From contig CACWOH010000006.1 in NCBI GenBank assembly GCA_902762435.1, forward strand, positions 1 through 64,000: 64,000 bases of DNA. Direction: 5' to 3'. The notes below the pieces were generated by a model. That model had not been told where the DNA came from. It made no database searches and saw nothing but the letters and a program-made list of their open reading frames with translations. Made by a program: the position numbers and the translations under genes. Source of the stretch: an uncultured Bacteroidia bacterium (GTDB lineage Bacteria > Bacteroidota > Bacteroidia > Bacteroidales > UBA932). Positions 34,211 to 44,668 of the stretch are shown in pieces. Each line of letters starts with the position of its first letter. Within the stretch, counting starts at the first letter, position 1.

Positions 34211-36601
34211 ATGAACAAGCAATACGGCCATTTCGACGACCGGGCGCGGGAATACGTCATCACCGATCCCGCCACACCCTGGCCCTGGATCAATTACCTC
34301 GGAACCGAAGACTTCTTCTCCCTGATTTCCAACACGGCGGGCGGCTACTGCTTCTGCCGGGACGCAAAGTTCCGCCGGATCCTCCGCTACCGCTACAACG
34401 GCGTGCCGATGGACGACGGCGGACGCTATTTCTACATCCGCGAAGCGGACGGCACCGTCTGGAATCCGGGCTGGAAACCCTGCAAGACGCCCCTGGACAG
34501 CTATGAATGCCGTCACGGGATGGGTTACACCCGCATCCGCGGGCGGAAGGACGCCCTGGACGCTGAGGTTCTCTTCTTCGTGCCGCCCGGACGCCGCTGC
34601 GAGGTGCACAAGGTCACGCTGACCAACCGCGGCACCGCCTCGCGGGACTTCCATCTCTTCTCTTTCGTGGAATGGTGCCTGTGGAACGCCGCCACCGACA
34701 TGGAGAATTTCCAGCGCAACCTTTCCACCGGCGAGGTGGAGATCGAAGGCAGCACGCTCTACCACAAGACAGAATACCGCGAACGGCGCGACCACTACGC
34801 CTTCTACGGCGTCAATGCGCAGGCGGACGGGTTCGACACGGACCGGGAAACCTTCATCGGGATGTACAACGGCTTCGACGCGCCGCAGAACGTGCTCGCG
34901 GGGCGCCCCGGCAACTCGGTCGCCCATGGATGGAGCCCCATTGCGTCGCACTGTTTCCACCTCCGCCTGGAACCGGGCGAAAGCCGCACCCTGATTTTCG
35001 TGCTGGGTTACGTGGAGAATCCGCCGGAGCACAAGTTCGCCCCCGACGGGAGCATCGACAAGACCCGGGCGCACGAACTGCTGAAGGCCTTCGACACCAC
35101 GGAGAAAGCGGATGCCGCCTTCGCGGAGCTCGGGCGGTACTGGGACGGGCTGCTGGGCCGCTTCCAGGTGGAGAGCGGCTGCCCCGAACTGGACCGGATG
35201 GTCAACATCTGGAACCAGTACCAGTGCATGGTCACCTTCAACATGAGCCGCAGCGCCAGTTTCTTTGAAAGCGGCATCGGGCGCGGCATGGGCTTCCGCG
35301 ATTCCAACCAGGACCTGGTGGGCTTCGTCCACCAGATTCCGGACCGGGCCCGGCAGCGCATCCTGGACATTGCCGCCACGCAGTTCCCGGACGGGGGCTG
35401 CTACCATCAGTACCAGCCCCTGACCAAACGGGGCAACGACGGGATCGGCGGCGGTTTCAACGACGACCCGCTCTGGCTCATCTTCGGCACCGTCGCCTAC
35501 ATCAGGGAGACCGGCGACTTCGGCATCCTGGACGAGCCGGTTCCCTTCGACAACGCCCCCGGAACGGAAGTTCCCCTGCTGGAGCACCTGCGCGTCAGTT
35601 TCAGGCATGTCACGGACAACCTCGGCCCCCACGGGCTGCCGCTGATCGGCCGTGCCGACTGGAACGACTGCCTCAACCTCAACTGCTTCTCGGACAATCC
35701 CGACGAGTCCTTCCAGACCACGGAGAACAAGACCGGCGGCTCGCAGGCCGAGTCGCTGATGATCGCCGGCCTGTTCGTGTACACGGGCCGGGCATTCGCG
35801 GAACTGCTCGGCCGCATCGGGCAGGATCCCGCCCCGGTGCTGCAGGCGGTGGAGGATATGGAGCGTGCCGTCCGCGAGAACGGCTGGGACGGGGAATGGT
35901 TCCTGCGCGCCTACGACTACTTCGGAAGGAAGATCGGCTCCCACGAGAACGCGGAAGGACAGATCTTCATCGAAAGCCAGGGATGGTGCACGATGGCGCG
36001 CATCGGTGCGGAGGAAGGCCTTTGCGACCGGGCGCTGGACAGTGCCAGGCGCCTGCTGGACAGCGAGCACGGACTCGTGCTGAACCAGCCGGCCTATTCC
36101 CGCTACTACATCGAATACGGCGAGATCTCCTCCTATCCGGAAGGTTACAAGGAGAACGCCGGCATCTTCTGCCACAACAACCCCTGGATCATCATCGGAG
36201 AGGCCCTCGCCGGCCGTGCGGACGACGCCTGGGAGCACTACTGCAAGATCTCTCCCGCTTTCATCCGCGACCAGCGGCTGCACAAGGTGGAACCGTACGT
36301 TTACTGCCAGATGGTGGCCGGCAAGGACGCCGCCCGGCCCGGAGAAGGCAAGAACAGCTGGCTCACCGGCACCGCCGCCTGGAACTGGCACACGGTCACC
36401 GAATTCCTGCTCGGCATCCATCCCGAATATGACGGGCTCCGGATCGAACCCTGCCTGCCCGCGCAGCGCTTCCCCGAATACCGCGTGCACCGGCACTTCC
36501 GCGACGCGGACTATGACCTGACCATCCGCAACTCCGGCCGCGGCGGCTCGCATTTCATCCCTTATTCTCCCGGCTATCATCAACTTACGATTGAATTATG
36601 A
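34211..36601 (+). CDS. GH94 cellobiose phosphorylase
   Basis: The start at 34211 ([10 protein letters not shown]) follows the symporter stop; the longer upstream frame only overlaps the symporter. The 796-residue cytoplasmic protein follows GH94 cellobiose phosphorylases: [42 protein letters not shown], the catalytic region [14 protein letters not shown] (Asp486 as general acid by family position), and [15 protein letters not shown]. It turns cellobiose plus phosphate into glucose-1-phosphate and glucose. Beside mannan enzymes it would use cello-disaccharides from glucomannan. It overlaps the next gene by ATGA. Confidence 0.93.
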   Translation: MNKQYGHFDDRAREYVITDPATPWPWINYLGTEDFFSLISNTAGGYCFCRDAKFRRILRYRYNGVPMDDGGRYFYIREADGTVWNPGWKPCKTPLDSYECRHGMGYTRIRGRKDALDAEVLFFVPPGRRCEVHKVTLTNRGTASRDFHLFSFVEWCLWNAATDMENFQRNLSTGEVEIEGSTLYHKTEYRERRDHYAFYGVNAQADGFDTDRETFIGMYNGFDAPQNVLAGRPGNSVAHGWSPIASHCFHLRLEPGESRTLIFVLGYVENPPEHKFAPDGSIDKTRAHELLKAFDTTEKADAAFAELGRYWDGLLGRFQVESGCPELDRMVNIWNQYQCMVTFNMSRSASFFESGIGRGMGFRDSNQDLVGFVHQIPDRARQRILDIAATQFPDGGCYHQYQPLTKRGNDGIGGGFNDDPLWLIFGTVAYIRETGDFGILDEPVPFDNAPGTEVPLLEHLRVSFRHVTDNLGPHGLPLIGRADWNDCLNLNCFSDNPDESFQTTENKTGGSQAESLMIAGLFVYTGRAFAELLGRIGQDPAPVLQAVEDMERAVRENGWDGEWFLRAYDYFGRKIGSHENAEGQIFIESQGWCTMARIGAEEGLCDRALDSARRLLDSEHGLVLNQPAYSRYYIEYGEISSYPEGYKENAGIFCHNNPWIIIGEALAGRADDAWEHYCKISPAFIRDQRLHKVEPYVYCQMVAGKDAARPGEGKNSWLTGTAAWNWHTVTEFLLGIHPEYDGLRIEPCLPAQRFPEYRVHRHFRDADYDLTIRNSGRGGSHFIPYSPGYHQLTIEL

Positions 36602-38751
36602 TGCACCTTCTCTTTACGCTCCTGAGCATTTTCACGCTGCAGACCCGGCATACCACCCTGGCCCTCGACCTGGAGCAGGGCGGGGACGCCCGGATCGTCT
36701 ATTACGGCGCCCGGATCGACGACACCGCCGAACTGAAGGACGCCGGCTACCGCGGGCAGACCGCCTACCCTGCCTACGGACTGAGCGGCACGGCCGAGAC
36801 GGCGCTCGCCCTCACGCAGGCCGACGGCAACAAGACGCTGGACCTGGCCGTCCGGGACTGGATCCTTGCGGACTGGGAGGACGGGCAGCTCCTGACCGTC
36901 ACCCTGGAAGACCGCTTCTATCCGGTCACCGTCCGGTTGTACTACAAGACCTTCCGGGACGAAGACATGATCGAGACCTGGACCCGAATCGACAACGACG
37001 GCAAGAAACCGGTCGTGCTCACCCGCTTCGACTCCGGCCACCTGCCCATCCGCGGCGGCGACACCTGGATCTCCAGCCTGTACGGCACCTGGGCCAACGA
37101 GGGACGCGTCTGCACCGAGCCGCTCACCCGCGGCATCAAGGTCATCAAGAACATCGACGGCACGCGCAACGCCCACACCTCCCACGGCGAGGTGATGATC
37201 AGCCTGGACGGAAGGCCGCGCGAAGACGCGGGACGCGTGATCGGCGCGGCGCTCTGCTGGGGCGGGAACTATGAACTCCGGATCCAGAAGAACGACACCG
37301 ACTACGACCACTTCTTCGCAGGCATCTGCCCGGAAAACGCGGAATACCACCTGGCCAAGGGCGAAGGTTTCATCACGCCGCATCTGGCACTTACCTTCAG
37401 CGACGCGGGCCTGGGCGGAGCGAGCCGGAATTTCCACCGCTGGGGCCGCAAATGGCGCCTCGCACACGGCGACCGCGAACGCAAGATCCTGCTCAACAGC
37501 TGGGAAGGCGTGTATTTCGACATCAACGAACCGGGTATGAAACAGATGATGGAGGACATCGCCTCGATGGGCGGAGAACTCTTCGTGATGGACGACGGCT
37601 GGTTCGGCGACAAATACCCGCGTCTGAACGACAGCAGTTCGCTGGGCGACTGGGTCGTGGACCGGAACAAGCTCCCGAACGGCATCGGCTGGCTGGTCAG
37701 GACGGCCGGGCAGGCCGGCATCAAGTTCGGCATATGGATCGAGCCGGAGATGACCAACTCCGTCAGCGAACTGTACGAGAAGCATCCCGACTGGGTCCTG
37801 CAGGCCGCGAACCGGCCGGTCGTCACCGGCCGCGGCGGCACGCAACTGGTGCTCGACCTGTCCAATCCCGCCGTGCAGGACTTCGTGTTCGGCGTGGTGG
37901 ACCGGCTGATGACCGAAAACCCGGACATCGACTATATCAAGTGGGACGCCAACATGAACATCGCCGAGCACGGCAGCCAGTACCTCAAGGAGCAGAGCCA
38001 CCTGCAGGTGGCCTACTGGGCCGGTTTCGCCGCCGTCTGCGACCGCGTCCGGGCCAAGTATCCCGACCTTACCATCCAGGCCTGCGCATCAGGCGGCGGC
38101 CGCGCCAACTGGGGCGTACTCCCCTGGTTCGACGAGTTCTGGGTATCCGACAACACCGACGCGCTGCAGCGCATCTACATGCAATGGGGCACCTCCTACT
38201 TCTTCCCGGCCATCGCGATGGCCTCGCACATCAGCGCCACCCCCAACCACACGGTCTTCCGCACCACCTCGCTCAAATACCGCGTGGACGTGGCGTCAAG
38301 CGCCCGTCTCGGGATGGAAATCCAGCCCAAGAACATGACGGAGGCCGAGAAGGACTTCTGCCGACGAGCCATCGCCGATTACAAGCGTATCCGTCCGGTC
38401 GTCCAGTTCGGTGACCTTTACCGCCTGGTGTCCCCCTACGACGACAAGGGCTACGCCTCGCTGATGTACACCACGGAGGCGAAAGACCGCGCCGTCTTCT
38501 ACTGGTGGAAGATCGCCAATTTCTATGACGAGCATTTTCCGCGCGTGCGCATGGCCGGGCTCGATCCCGACCGCCGCTACAAGGTCACGGAACTCAACCG
38601 GATCGACCTGCGTCCGCTCGCCTTCGAAGGCAAATCCTTCACGGGCCGTTTCCTGATGGAGAACGGCCTGGACATGCCCTACACCAACGAACCCGAATAC
38701 GGCGAAAAGACCGACTGGTCCAGCCGCGTCCTGCTGCTGGAAGCGCTGTAG
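36598..38751 (+). CDS. GH36 alpha-galactosidase
   Basis: A 717-residue protein with a short hydrophobic N-terminus ([12 protein letters not shown]) that suggests export. The GH36 landmarks are [38 protein letters not shown], the nucleophile Asp450 in [20 protein letters not shown], and the acid/base Asp518 in [10 protein letters not shown]. It removes alpha-1,6-galactose branches from galactomannan or galactoglucomannan oligosaccharides, clearing the backbone for mannanase and phosphorylase steps. It overlaps GH94 by ATGA. Confidence 0.94.
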   Translation: MMHLLFTLLSIFTLQTRHTTLALDLEQGGDARIVYYGARIDDTAELKDAGYRGQTAYPAYGLSGTAETALALTQADGNKTLDLAVRDWILADWEDGQLLTVTLEDRFYPVTVRLYYKTFRDEDMIETWTRIDNDGKKPVVLTRFDSGHLPIRGGDTWISSLYGTWANEGRVCTEPLTRGIKVIKNIDGTRNAHTSHGEVMISLDGRPREDAGRVIGAALCWGGNYELRIQKNDTDYDHFFAGICPENAEYHLAKGEGFITPHLALTFSDAGLGGASRNFHRWGRKWRLAHGDRERKILLNSWEGVYFDINEPGMKQMMEDIASMGGELFVMDDGWFGDKYPRLNDSSSLGDWVVDRNKLPNGIGWLVRTAGQAGIKFGIWIEPEMTNSVSELYEKHPDWVLQAANRPVVTGRGGTQLVLDLSNPAVQDFVFGVVDRLMTENPDIDYIKWDANMNIAEHGSQYLKEQSHLQVAYWAGFAAVCDRVRAKYPDLTIQACASGGGRANWGVLPWFDEFWVSDNTDALQRIYMQWGTSYFFPAIAMASHISATPNHTVFRTTSLKYRVDVASSARLGMEIQPKNMTEAEKDFCRRAIADYKRIRPVVQFGDLYRLVSPYDDKGYASLMYTTEAKDRAVFYWWKIANFYDEHFPRVRMAGLDPDRRYKVTELNRIDLRPLAFEGKSFTGRFLMENGLDMPYTNEPEYGEKTDWSSRVLLLEAL

Positions 38752-38753
38752 AC

Positions 38754-41141
38754 ATGAAAAAGAAAGCCCTGCTCCCCATCCTGCTGGCGGCTGCGGTCTC
38801 CCTGTCCGCCGCCCCGCCGCCCGCGTCCGCTTTCCACACTTCGCTCGATGCGGGCTGGTCCTTCGCCCTGGGCAACGCCGCCTCGATGGAGGCGGACTTC
38901 GGCCACGGAACGGAATATTTCACCTACTTTACAAAGGTGATGTCCAACCACGAAAACCACGGTCCCGCCTCGACGGATTTCATCGAAGACGGCTCCTGGC
39001 GGACGGTGACCCTGCCCCACGACTGGGTGGTGGACCTGCCCTATGACGGTGCGGCGAGCCACTCGCACGGTTACAAATGCATCGGCTGGCGCTATCCGGA
39101 GAACTCCGTCGGCTGGTACCGACGGCACCTGGAAATCCCGGCGGAAGACAAGGGGAAACAGGTCTGGATCGAGTTCGAAGGCATCTTCCGCGACAGCCAG
39201 ATCTTCTGCAACGGCTGCTACCTGGGCGGCGAGAAAAGCGGCTACGCCTCGCGGGTCTATGACCTCAGCCCCTACCTCAACTACGGAGGCGACAACCTGA
39301 TCGCGGTGCGCTGCGACGCCTCCGTCGAGGAAGGCTGGTTCTACGAGGGTGCCGGCATCTACCGGCACGTCTGGCTGCACAAGGCCGGCCCCGTGGCGGC
39401 GGAGCCCTATTCCATCGTGGTGGGGGCGGATGACATCCGCTTCAGCCTCGCGCTTGCGGACGACTCCGTCGATCCCGCCCGCATCACCGTCCGGAAGCGT
39501 TTCTTCGACGCGGAGGGCAGTGAGGTCCCCGCCATGACGCACCGCTGGAGCCTGGACGACCCGTATCTGTACGGCTGGAAGCTGGAGCTCTTCTACGACG
39601 GCGTCCTGTCGGCGGAATACAGCGGACGCAGCGGCCTGCGCGAAATCGCCTTCGACCCGCAGCAGGGCTTCCTGCTGAACGGCACCCGCGTGCAACTGAA
39701 GGGCTGCGACCTGCATCAAGACCACGCCGGCGTGGGGGCGGGCATTCCCGACGCCCTGTGGCGCTACCGGCTGGAGCAGCTGCGCAAATACGGATTCAAC
39801 GCCATCCGCTGCTCGCACAACCCGGCCAGCCCCGCGCTGCTGGACCTGTGCGACGAACTCGGCTTCGCCGTGATCGACGAGCAGCGCCAGTTCGGGGTGA
39901 ATGCCGAGCAGACCGCCCAGTTCGAGAACATGATCCGGCGTGACCGGAACCACCCGTCGGTGATCCTCTGGAGCGTGGGCAACGAGGAGTGGGCCGTGGA
40001 GTGGAACGAAACGGGGACGCGCATCGCCCGGCGCCTGACACAGATCGCCCACCGGCTGGATCCCACCCGCCCGACGACCTACGGGTCCAGCAGCGGTCCG
40101 CACCCCAACCGGGGCGTAGATGTGTTCGGATTCAACTACGTGATCCAGAATGACATAGAAGGCCTGCTGCGGGAGTTCCCGCAGCGCACGGGCGTAGGGA
40201 CGGAAGAGACCACGGGCTCCGGTACGCGCGGCAAATACGCCACGGTCCCGGAACGCGGATGGATGCTCTCCCTGAACCGCAGCGGCGTGGAAAACCGGCC
40301 GATGGGCGGAAACCCGGATCAGGTCTGCACGCCGGACGTCCAGCCGATGACCGCGGACGGCCGGGTGCTGGAGGTCATCGCACGCGGCTGGAAGTACTAT
40401 GCCGCGCATCCCGGCCTGGGCGGCCTGTTCTACTGGACGGGCATCGACTACCGGGGAGAACCGAACCCGATGGTCTGGCCCGCCACCGGATCGCAGTTCG
40501 GCATCCTCGACTACTGCGGCTTCCCCAAGGACGAGGCCTTCTACCTGCAGTCCGTCTGGACGGATGAGCCGGTCCTGCACGTCGCTCCCCACTGGAACCG
40601 CCCGGTCCCGGAAGGGACGACGGTGCCTGTCGTGGTGTATACCAACTGCGAGCGCGTCTCGCTGAAAGTGAACGGGAAGAACCTCGGTTCGAAGGAAGTA
40701 TCCGGGAACGGAAGTGTCCGCTGGGAGGTTCCGTACCGGCCCGGCCGCGTGGAAGCCACGGGCCGGCGCGGCGGCCGGGTGGCCGTGCGCACCGTCCTGG
40801 AGACGACGGGCCCGGCCGTGGACGTGCGCCTGACCCCATCCCGGACCCAGCTGGAGCGCGACGGCGCGGACGTCGTGGTGCTGGACATCGAAGCCCTGGA
40901 CGCGCGCGGCCGCTTCGTGCCGGACGCGGAAATGCCGCTGACCGTCCGGGTGGACGGCGCCCGGCTGCTGGGCTGGGGCAACGGCGATCCCGGCTTCAAG
41001 GCCGTCGAACGGCCCCTGGATGGCAACGAAATGGACATCAGTACCTTCAGCGGCTGTGCCCAGGTGCTGGTCCGTTCTCTCGCCGGCCAGGACGGTCCGG
41101 TAACCGTATCCGTCGGCGGACGGAAGGTCCGGCTGGACTGA
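38754..41141 (+). CDS. GH2 beta-galactosidase-type exo-glycosidase
   Basis: A 795-residue exported protein (signal LLPILLAAAVSLSAA). The GH2 sugar-binding domain (LPHDWVVDLP; GWYRRHLEIP), the central CSHNPASPALLDLCDELGFAVIDE, the acid/base GNEEW (Glu411) and a nucleophile region GTEETTG (Glu484/485) are present. Ig-like domains follow, as in Bacteroidota beta-galactosidases (PHWNRPVPEG, VYTNCERVSLKVNGK). It starts 2 bases after GH36 and ends the run. Substrate by context: beta-linked galactose on hemicellulose side chains. Related GH2 enzymes act on mannosides or glucuronides, so this is not certain. Confidence 0.85.
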   Translation: MKKKALLPILLAAAVSLSAAPPPASAFHTSLDAGWSFALGNAASMEADFGHGTEYFTYFTKVMSNHENHGPASTDFIEDGSWRTVTLPHDWVVDLPYDGAASHSHGYKCIGWRYPENSVGWYRRHLEIPAEDKGKQVWIEFEGIFRDSQIFCNGCYLGGEKSGYASRVYDLSPYLNYGGDNLIAVRCDASVEEGWFYEGAGIYRHVWLHKAGPVAAEPYSIVVGADDIRFSLALADDSVDPARITVRKRFFDAEGSEVPAMTHRWSLDDPYLYGWKLELFYDGVLSAEYSGRSGLREIAFDPQQGFLLNGTRVQLKGCDLHQDHAGVGAGIPDALWRYRLEQLRKYGFNAIRCSHNPASPALLDLCDELGFAVIDEQRQFGVNAEQTAQFENMIRRDRNHPSVILWSVGNEEWAVEWNETGTRIARRLTQIAHRLDPTRPTTYGSSSGPHPNRGVDVFGFNYVIQNDIEGLLREFPQRTGVGTEETTGSGTRGKYATVPERGWMLSLNRSGVENRPMGGNPDQVCTPDVQPMTADGRVLEVIARGWKYYAAHPGLGGLFYWTGIDYRGEPNPMVWPATGSQFGILDYCGFPKDEAFYLQSVWTDEPVLHVAPHWNRPVPEGTTVPVVVYTNCERVSLKVNGKNLGSKEVSGNGSVRWEVPYRPGRVEATGRRGGRVAVRTVLETTGPAVDVRLTPSRTQLERDGADVVVLDIEALDARGRFVPDAEMPLTVRVDGARLLGWGNGDPGFKAVERPLDGNEMDISTFSGCAQVLVRSLAGQDGPVTVSVGGRKVRLD

Positions 41142-41197
41142 GAAGTACGCAGCCGTCATTCCCCTGCCCCGGGCGAAGAATCTCCCGATAATATTGC

Positions 41198-41205
41198 TAT
41201 ATTTG
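41198..41205 (+). promoter_or_regulatory. -7 box of the peptidase operon
   Basis: TATATTTG fits TAnnTTTG, 30 bases before the ATG at 41236, in a 94-base gap after GH2. No strong terminator for the glycan operon is seen in this gap. Confidence 0.65.
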
Positions 41206-41235
41206 TAGTTTGAGTAAACTACAATCGGTAACGTT

Positions 41236-41676
41236 ATGTCAACCAAGGGAAAAATCATCACCTGGGTCGTGGCCGTCCTGCTGGTCGCCTCCGCCATCTT
41301 CGTGTACTTCAAGTTCTACTTCGTGTTCGGCGAGGGCGTCAAGGCCGGCGAACTGAACCAGATCGTCTATAAGGGCTGGGTCTGGAAGACCTACGAAGGA
41401 CGCCTGATCCAGACGGGATTCAAGAGCAAAGGTACTGGGAAAACCGGCGGAAACAGCCTGCAGTCCAATGAATTCAACTTCTCCGTCGTGAGCAAGGAAG
41501 TCGCCGACTCACTGATGCTTTGCAGCGGCAAGAACGTCGAACTGCACTACAAGGAGTACAACGGCTGGCTGCCGTGGCGCGGCATGCAGCGCTACGTCGT
41601 GGACCGCATCGTTTCCGTGGAACCGGGTTCGGGCACGTCCGAGATTCCCATCTTCGTAGGCGGCGAAACGCTATGA
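41236..41676 (+). CDS. small membrane-anchored protein of unknown function
   Basis: A 146-residue protein with one N-terminal membrane segment (ITWVVAVLLVASAIFVYF) and a beta-rich outer domain (VYKGWVWKTYEGRLIQTGFKS; NEFNFSVVSKEVADSL; VELHYKEYNGWLPWRG; YVVDRI). Similar proteins are common in Bacteroidota and, from memory, are sometimes labelled '6-phosphogluconate dehydrogenase', a label the sequence does not support because there is no nucleotide-binding fold. It overlaps the DPP4-like gene by ATGA. Confidence 0.65.
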   Translation: MSTKGKIITWVVAVLLVASAIFVYFKFYFVFGEGVKAGELNQIVYKGWVWKTYEGRLIQTGFKSKGTGKTGGNSLQSNEFNFSVVSKEVADSLMLCSGKNVELHYKEYNGWLPWRGMQRYVVDRIVSVEPGSGTSEIPIFVGGETL

Positions 41677-43529
41677 CGCTCCTGCTTCCGCTGCTCGTCG
41701 CGGGCATCCTCGCGACGCAGCCCGCATCCGGCCCGGACGGCCGGATGCTGACCGTCGCCGAGTCCGTCGGCCAGGCGGACCATTCCGTCTATCCCGAACA
41801 GGTGCGCCTGTACTGGACGCCGGAAGGCGAACTGACGCGGGAATTCCCCCGCCGGGAGGCGCCGGAGTGGAAGCTTCCCCAGAGCGAGGCGCCCGGCATC
41901 GTTTACGGTGAATCCGTCAGCCGCAACGAATTCGGCATCAACGGCGGGGTCTTCCCCGCCCCGGACGGAAAGCGGCTCGCGGTGTACCGCAAGGACGAGT
42001 CCGCCGTCACGCTCTACCCCCTCTACGACATCACCACCCGCACGGGCGGCAGCACCCTCATCCGCTACCCGATGGCGGGCATGGCCTCGGAGCACGTCTC
42101 CCTGTGCGTCTGCGACCTGGAGGGGCACATCCTCACCACCCTGCAGGTCACGGACTTCGACGACGAACGCTACCTGACCGGCATCACCTGGGCCCCGGAC
42201 GGGAAATACATCTTCGTCCAGGTGGTGGACCGCGCCCAGCACGAGATGCACCTCAACATGTACCGCTCCGACGACGGCCGCTTCGTCCGCACGATCCTGA
42301 CCGAGCGGAACGACGCCTGGGTGGAACCGCTCGACCCGCTGTACTTCCTGAAGGACAGCTACCGTTTCTTCTACCGCACCGACAACCGCGACGGCTGGCG
42401 CAACCTCTACCTCTGCGACACCCTCGGGCGCATTTCCCGCGTCACCCCCGTGGACGCCGACGTGGACTACGTGGCCAACGACGGTAAGTTCCTCTACTAC
42501 ACCTCCGCGGAGGTCTCCCCGGTGGAGAACCACCTCTTCCGCGTGCGGGTGGACGGCCGCGGGAAGAAGCGTGAACGCACGCCGCAGCGCCTCACGGAGG
42601 AACCCGGCTGGCACCAGGTGTCCCTGTCGCCGGACTTCAGCCGTTTCATCGACCGCTACAGCAGCTTCAGCGTGCCCGGCGTGACGCAGGTGCGCGGCAC
42701 CGACGGCAAACTGCTGGAAACGGTCCACGTCGCCCCCGACCCGCTAGCCGGCTATGCGCAGTGCCGCGTCGAATTCGGCACCACGCCCTCCGCGGACGGC
42801 AGCTGCGAGAACTACTACCGCCTCTTCTATCCGAAGGATTTCGATCCCGCGAAGAAATATCCCCTGGTCGTGTACGTCTACGGCGGCCCGCACTCGCAGA
42901 TGGTCAACGACTCCTGGCTCGGCAACATCCGGATGTGGGAGATGCTGATGGCCCAGCGCGGCTACGTGGTCTATGTCCAGGACAACCGGGGCACGCAGAA
43001 CCGCGGCGCGGCCTTCGAAAAGGCCATCAACCGCCGCTGCGGGCAGGTCGAGAACGACGACCAGATGGCCGGCATCCGCGCCCTGCTGGACCGGGCTCCC
43101 TGGATCGACCGCGAGCGCATCGGGGTGCACGGCTGGAGCTACGGCGGCTTCATGACGCTCACCCTCGCCACGCACAATCCCGGCTTCTTCAAGGTGGCCG
43201 TGGCCGGCGGGCCCGTCATCGACTGGCAGTGGTACGAGGTGATGTACGGTGAGCGTTATATGGACAATCCCGCCACCAATCCGGAAGGGTTCGAGGCCAC
43301 CTCGCTCATTCCGCGGGCCAAGGACCTGACGGGCCGCGTACTCATCTGCCAGGGCGTGCTGGACGGCACGGTAGTGCCGCAGCATTCCCTGAGCTTCGTC
43401 CAGGCCTGCATCGAGGAAGGCGTCCCGGTGGACTGGTTCCCCTACCCGCTGGACGAGCACAACATGCGCGGCAAGGCGCGGGTGCACCTGTACGAGAAGA
43501 TCACGGACTACTTCGAACAGCATCTATGA
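41673..43529 (+). CDS. dipeptidyl peptidase IV-like serine peptidase (S9)
   Basis: The start at 41673 (MTLLLPLLVAG) overlaps the previous stop and gives an export signal. The 618-residue protein has an N-terminal propeller (ITWAPDGKYIFVQVVDRAQHEMHLNMY) and a C-terminal alpha/beta-hydrolase domain with the S9 triad: Ser489 in GWSYGG, Asp564 in LDGTVV and His596 in DEHNM. It removes N-terminal dipeptides, typically X-Pro, in the periplasm. The family is usually ~700 residues; this one is on the short side. The next gene overlaps by ATGA. Confidence 0.9.
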   Translation: MTLLLPLLVAGILATQPASGPDGRMLTVAESVGQADHSVYPEQVRLYWTPEGELTREFPRREAPEWKLPQSEAPGIVYGESVSRNEFGINGGVFPAPDGKRLAVYRKDESAVTLYPLYDITTRTGGSTLIRYPMAGMASEHVSLCVCDLEGHILTTLQVTDFDDERYLTGITWAPDGKYIFVQVVDRAQHEMHLNMYRSDDGRFVRTILTERNDAWVEPLDPLYFLKDSYRFFYRTDNRDGWRNLYLCDTLGRISRVTPVDADVDYVANDGKFLYYTSAEVSPVENHLFRVRVDGRGKKRERTPQRLTEEPGWHQVSLSPDFSRFIDRYSSFSVPGVTQVRGTDGKLLETVHVAPDPLAGYAQCRVEFGTTPSADGSCENYYRLFYPKDFDPAKKYPLVVYVYGGPHSQMVNDSWLGNIRMWEMLMAQRGYVVYVQDNRGTQNRGAAFEKAINRRCGQVENDDQMAGIRALLDRAPWIDRERIGVHGWSYGGFMTLTLATHNPGFFKVAVAGGPVIDWQWYEVMYGERYMDNPATNPEGFEATSLIPRAKDLTGRVLICQGVLDGTVVPQHSLSFVQACIEEGVPVDWFPYPLDEHNMRGKARVHLYEKITDYFEQHL

Positions 43530-44665
43530 GAAAGATCCTGATGGCCGCGCTGGCCCTGCTGCTGGCGGCCGCTCCCCTCTCCGCCCAGAAGAAGGCGGAA
43601 ACCCGGCTGTATGACCGGACCCTGGCGAAACCTTCCCTGGAGGCCTTCGACAAGTTCCTGAAGAAATACCCCGCCTCCGTGTATGCGGACGACATCCGGG
43701 CCCGCAAGGACACCCTGCTGAACATCAGTCCCTACGACGAGGCGCAGGCGGCGCAGATCGCCGGCCCGCTCCTGCCGGCCGGAACGGAGTTCCGCGCCGT
43801 CGCGGACCGCCGCGAGGCCGTGGACCGCATCTATGCGCTCTGCCTGGACGGCGAAGGCCTGGCCCTGGACCAGGTCCGCATCGTCAGCTTCATCCGGGGT
43901 GCGGACGGCTGGACGCAGGAAAGCGTCTATGACGCGCCCGCGTCCGATGCGGAGGGGATGACCGGGCGCGCGTTCGCCGACGGGACCTCCGTCGTCGCCA
44001 TCCGCGGCACACGCTACCTCTTCTTCCACTACCTGATGTACGGTGGGGACGGCTCGCAGCAGACCTACGTCGCCGCCGCCTACGCCCCGCAGACCGACGA
44101 ATTCGGCTGCGTCTCCTTCCGCGGGAAGGACATCCGGGGGACGGGGCACGTGCCGGAATACCACATCCTGGGCCGCAGCGACGAAGCCCTGCTCAGCGGT
44201 ATGGACCGGCCGTGGATGCGCCTGCTGCTCAAGGACATCCAGGACAATCCCTGGCTGGAATACGTACCGGAGAACTTCTGGCTCACCGACGCCGCCATCG
44301 CCTGGTGGCTGGAGCAGAATCCGGGTGCGACGACCAGCGCCACGCATCTCAAGTTCAACATCCTCCAGCCCGAGAGTTCCCTGGTGGAAGAATTCACCGC
44401 TTCGAAAAGCAGGAAGAATTCGTCGAAATACACCGCGGCGATGTTCGACCACCGCGGCTACACCGTCATCGTCGTCTTCCAGAAGGACGACGGCAACTAC
44501 GTGCTCGCCTGGGCCGAGCCGGAGGCGAAGGACCACTACCGCGACCGCCTGCTGAACAGCATCGCCTTCGACGATGCCAACACGCTCGCGATGTCCTACT
44601 ACCACGGCAACCGGACCTTCAAGTACCGCCTCAACCTCGCCTCCAAGAACCTCCGGAGAAACTAA
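43526..44665 (+). CDS. secreted protein of unknown function
   Basis: I do not recognise this 379-residue protein. It has a signal peptide (ILMAALALLLAAAPLSAQ), a short helical repeat-like segment (SLEAFDKFLKKYPASVYADDIRA) that resembles one TPR or YfiO-type hairpin, and then a long mixed alpha/beta region with several FDHRGYTVIVVFQ and YVLAWAEPEAKDHY type strands. There are no membrane spans after the signal and no clear catalytic motif. It is translationally coupled to the DPP4-like gene and precedes an M20 dipeptidase, so a link to peptide use is likely. Confidence 0.6.
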   Translation: MRKILMAALALLLAAAPLSAQKKAETRLYDRTLAKPSLEAFDKFLKKYPASVYADDIRARKDTLLNISPYDEAQAAQIAGPLLPAGTEFRAVADRREAVDRIYALCLDGEGLALDQVRIVSFIRGADGWTQESVYDAPASDAEGMTGRAFADGTSVVAIRGTRYLFFHYLMYGGDGSQQTYVAAAYAPQTDEFGCVSFRGKDIRGTGHVPEYHILGRSDEALLSGMDRPWMRLLLKDIQDNPWLEYVPENFWLTDAAIAWWLEQNPGATTSATHLKFNILQPESSLVEEFTASKSRKNSSKYTAAMFDHRGYTVIVVFQKDDGNYVLAWAEPEAKDHYRDRLLNSIAFDDANTLAMSYYHGNRTFKYRLNLASKNLRRN

Positions 44666-44668
44666 GCC

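Noticed and set aside
36598-41141. Possibility that the GH36/GH2 genes were acquired separately from the rest
   Set aside because: Base composition and codon use look the same as the neighbours, and the genes are coupled by overlaps or 2-base gaps.
41520-41672. Upstream extension of the DPP4-like frame
   Set aside because: It overlaps the small membrane protein gene; the signal peptide starts at 41673.
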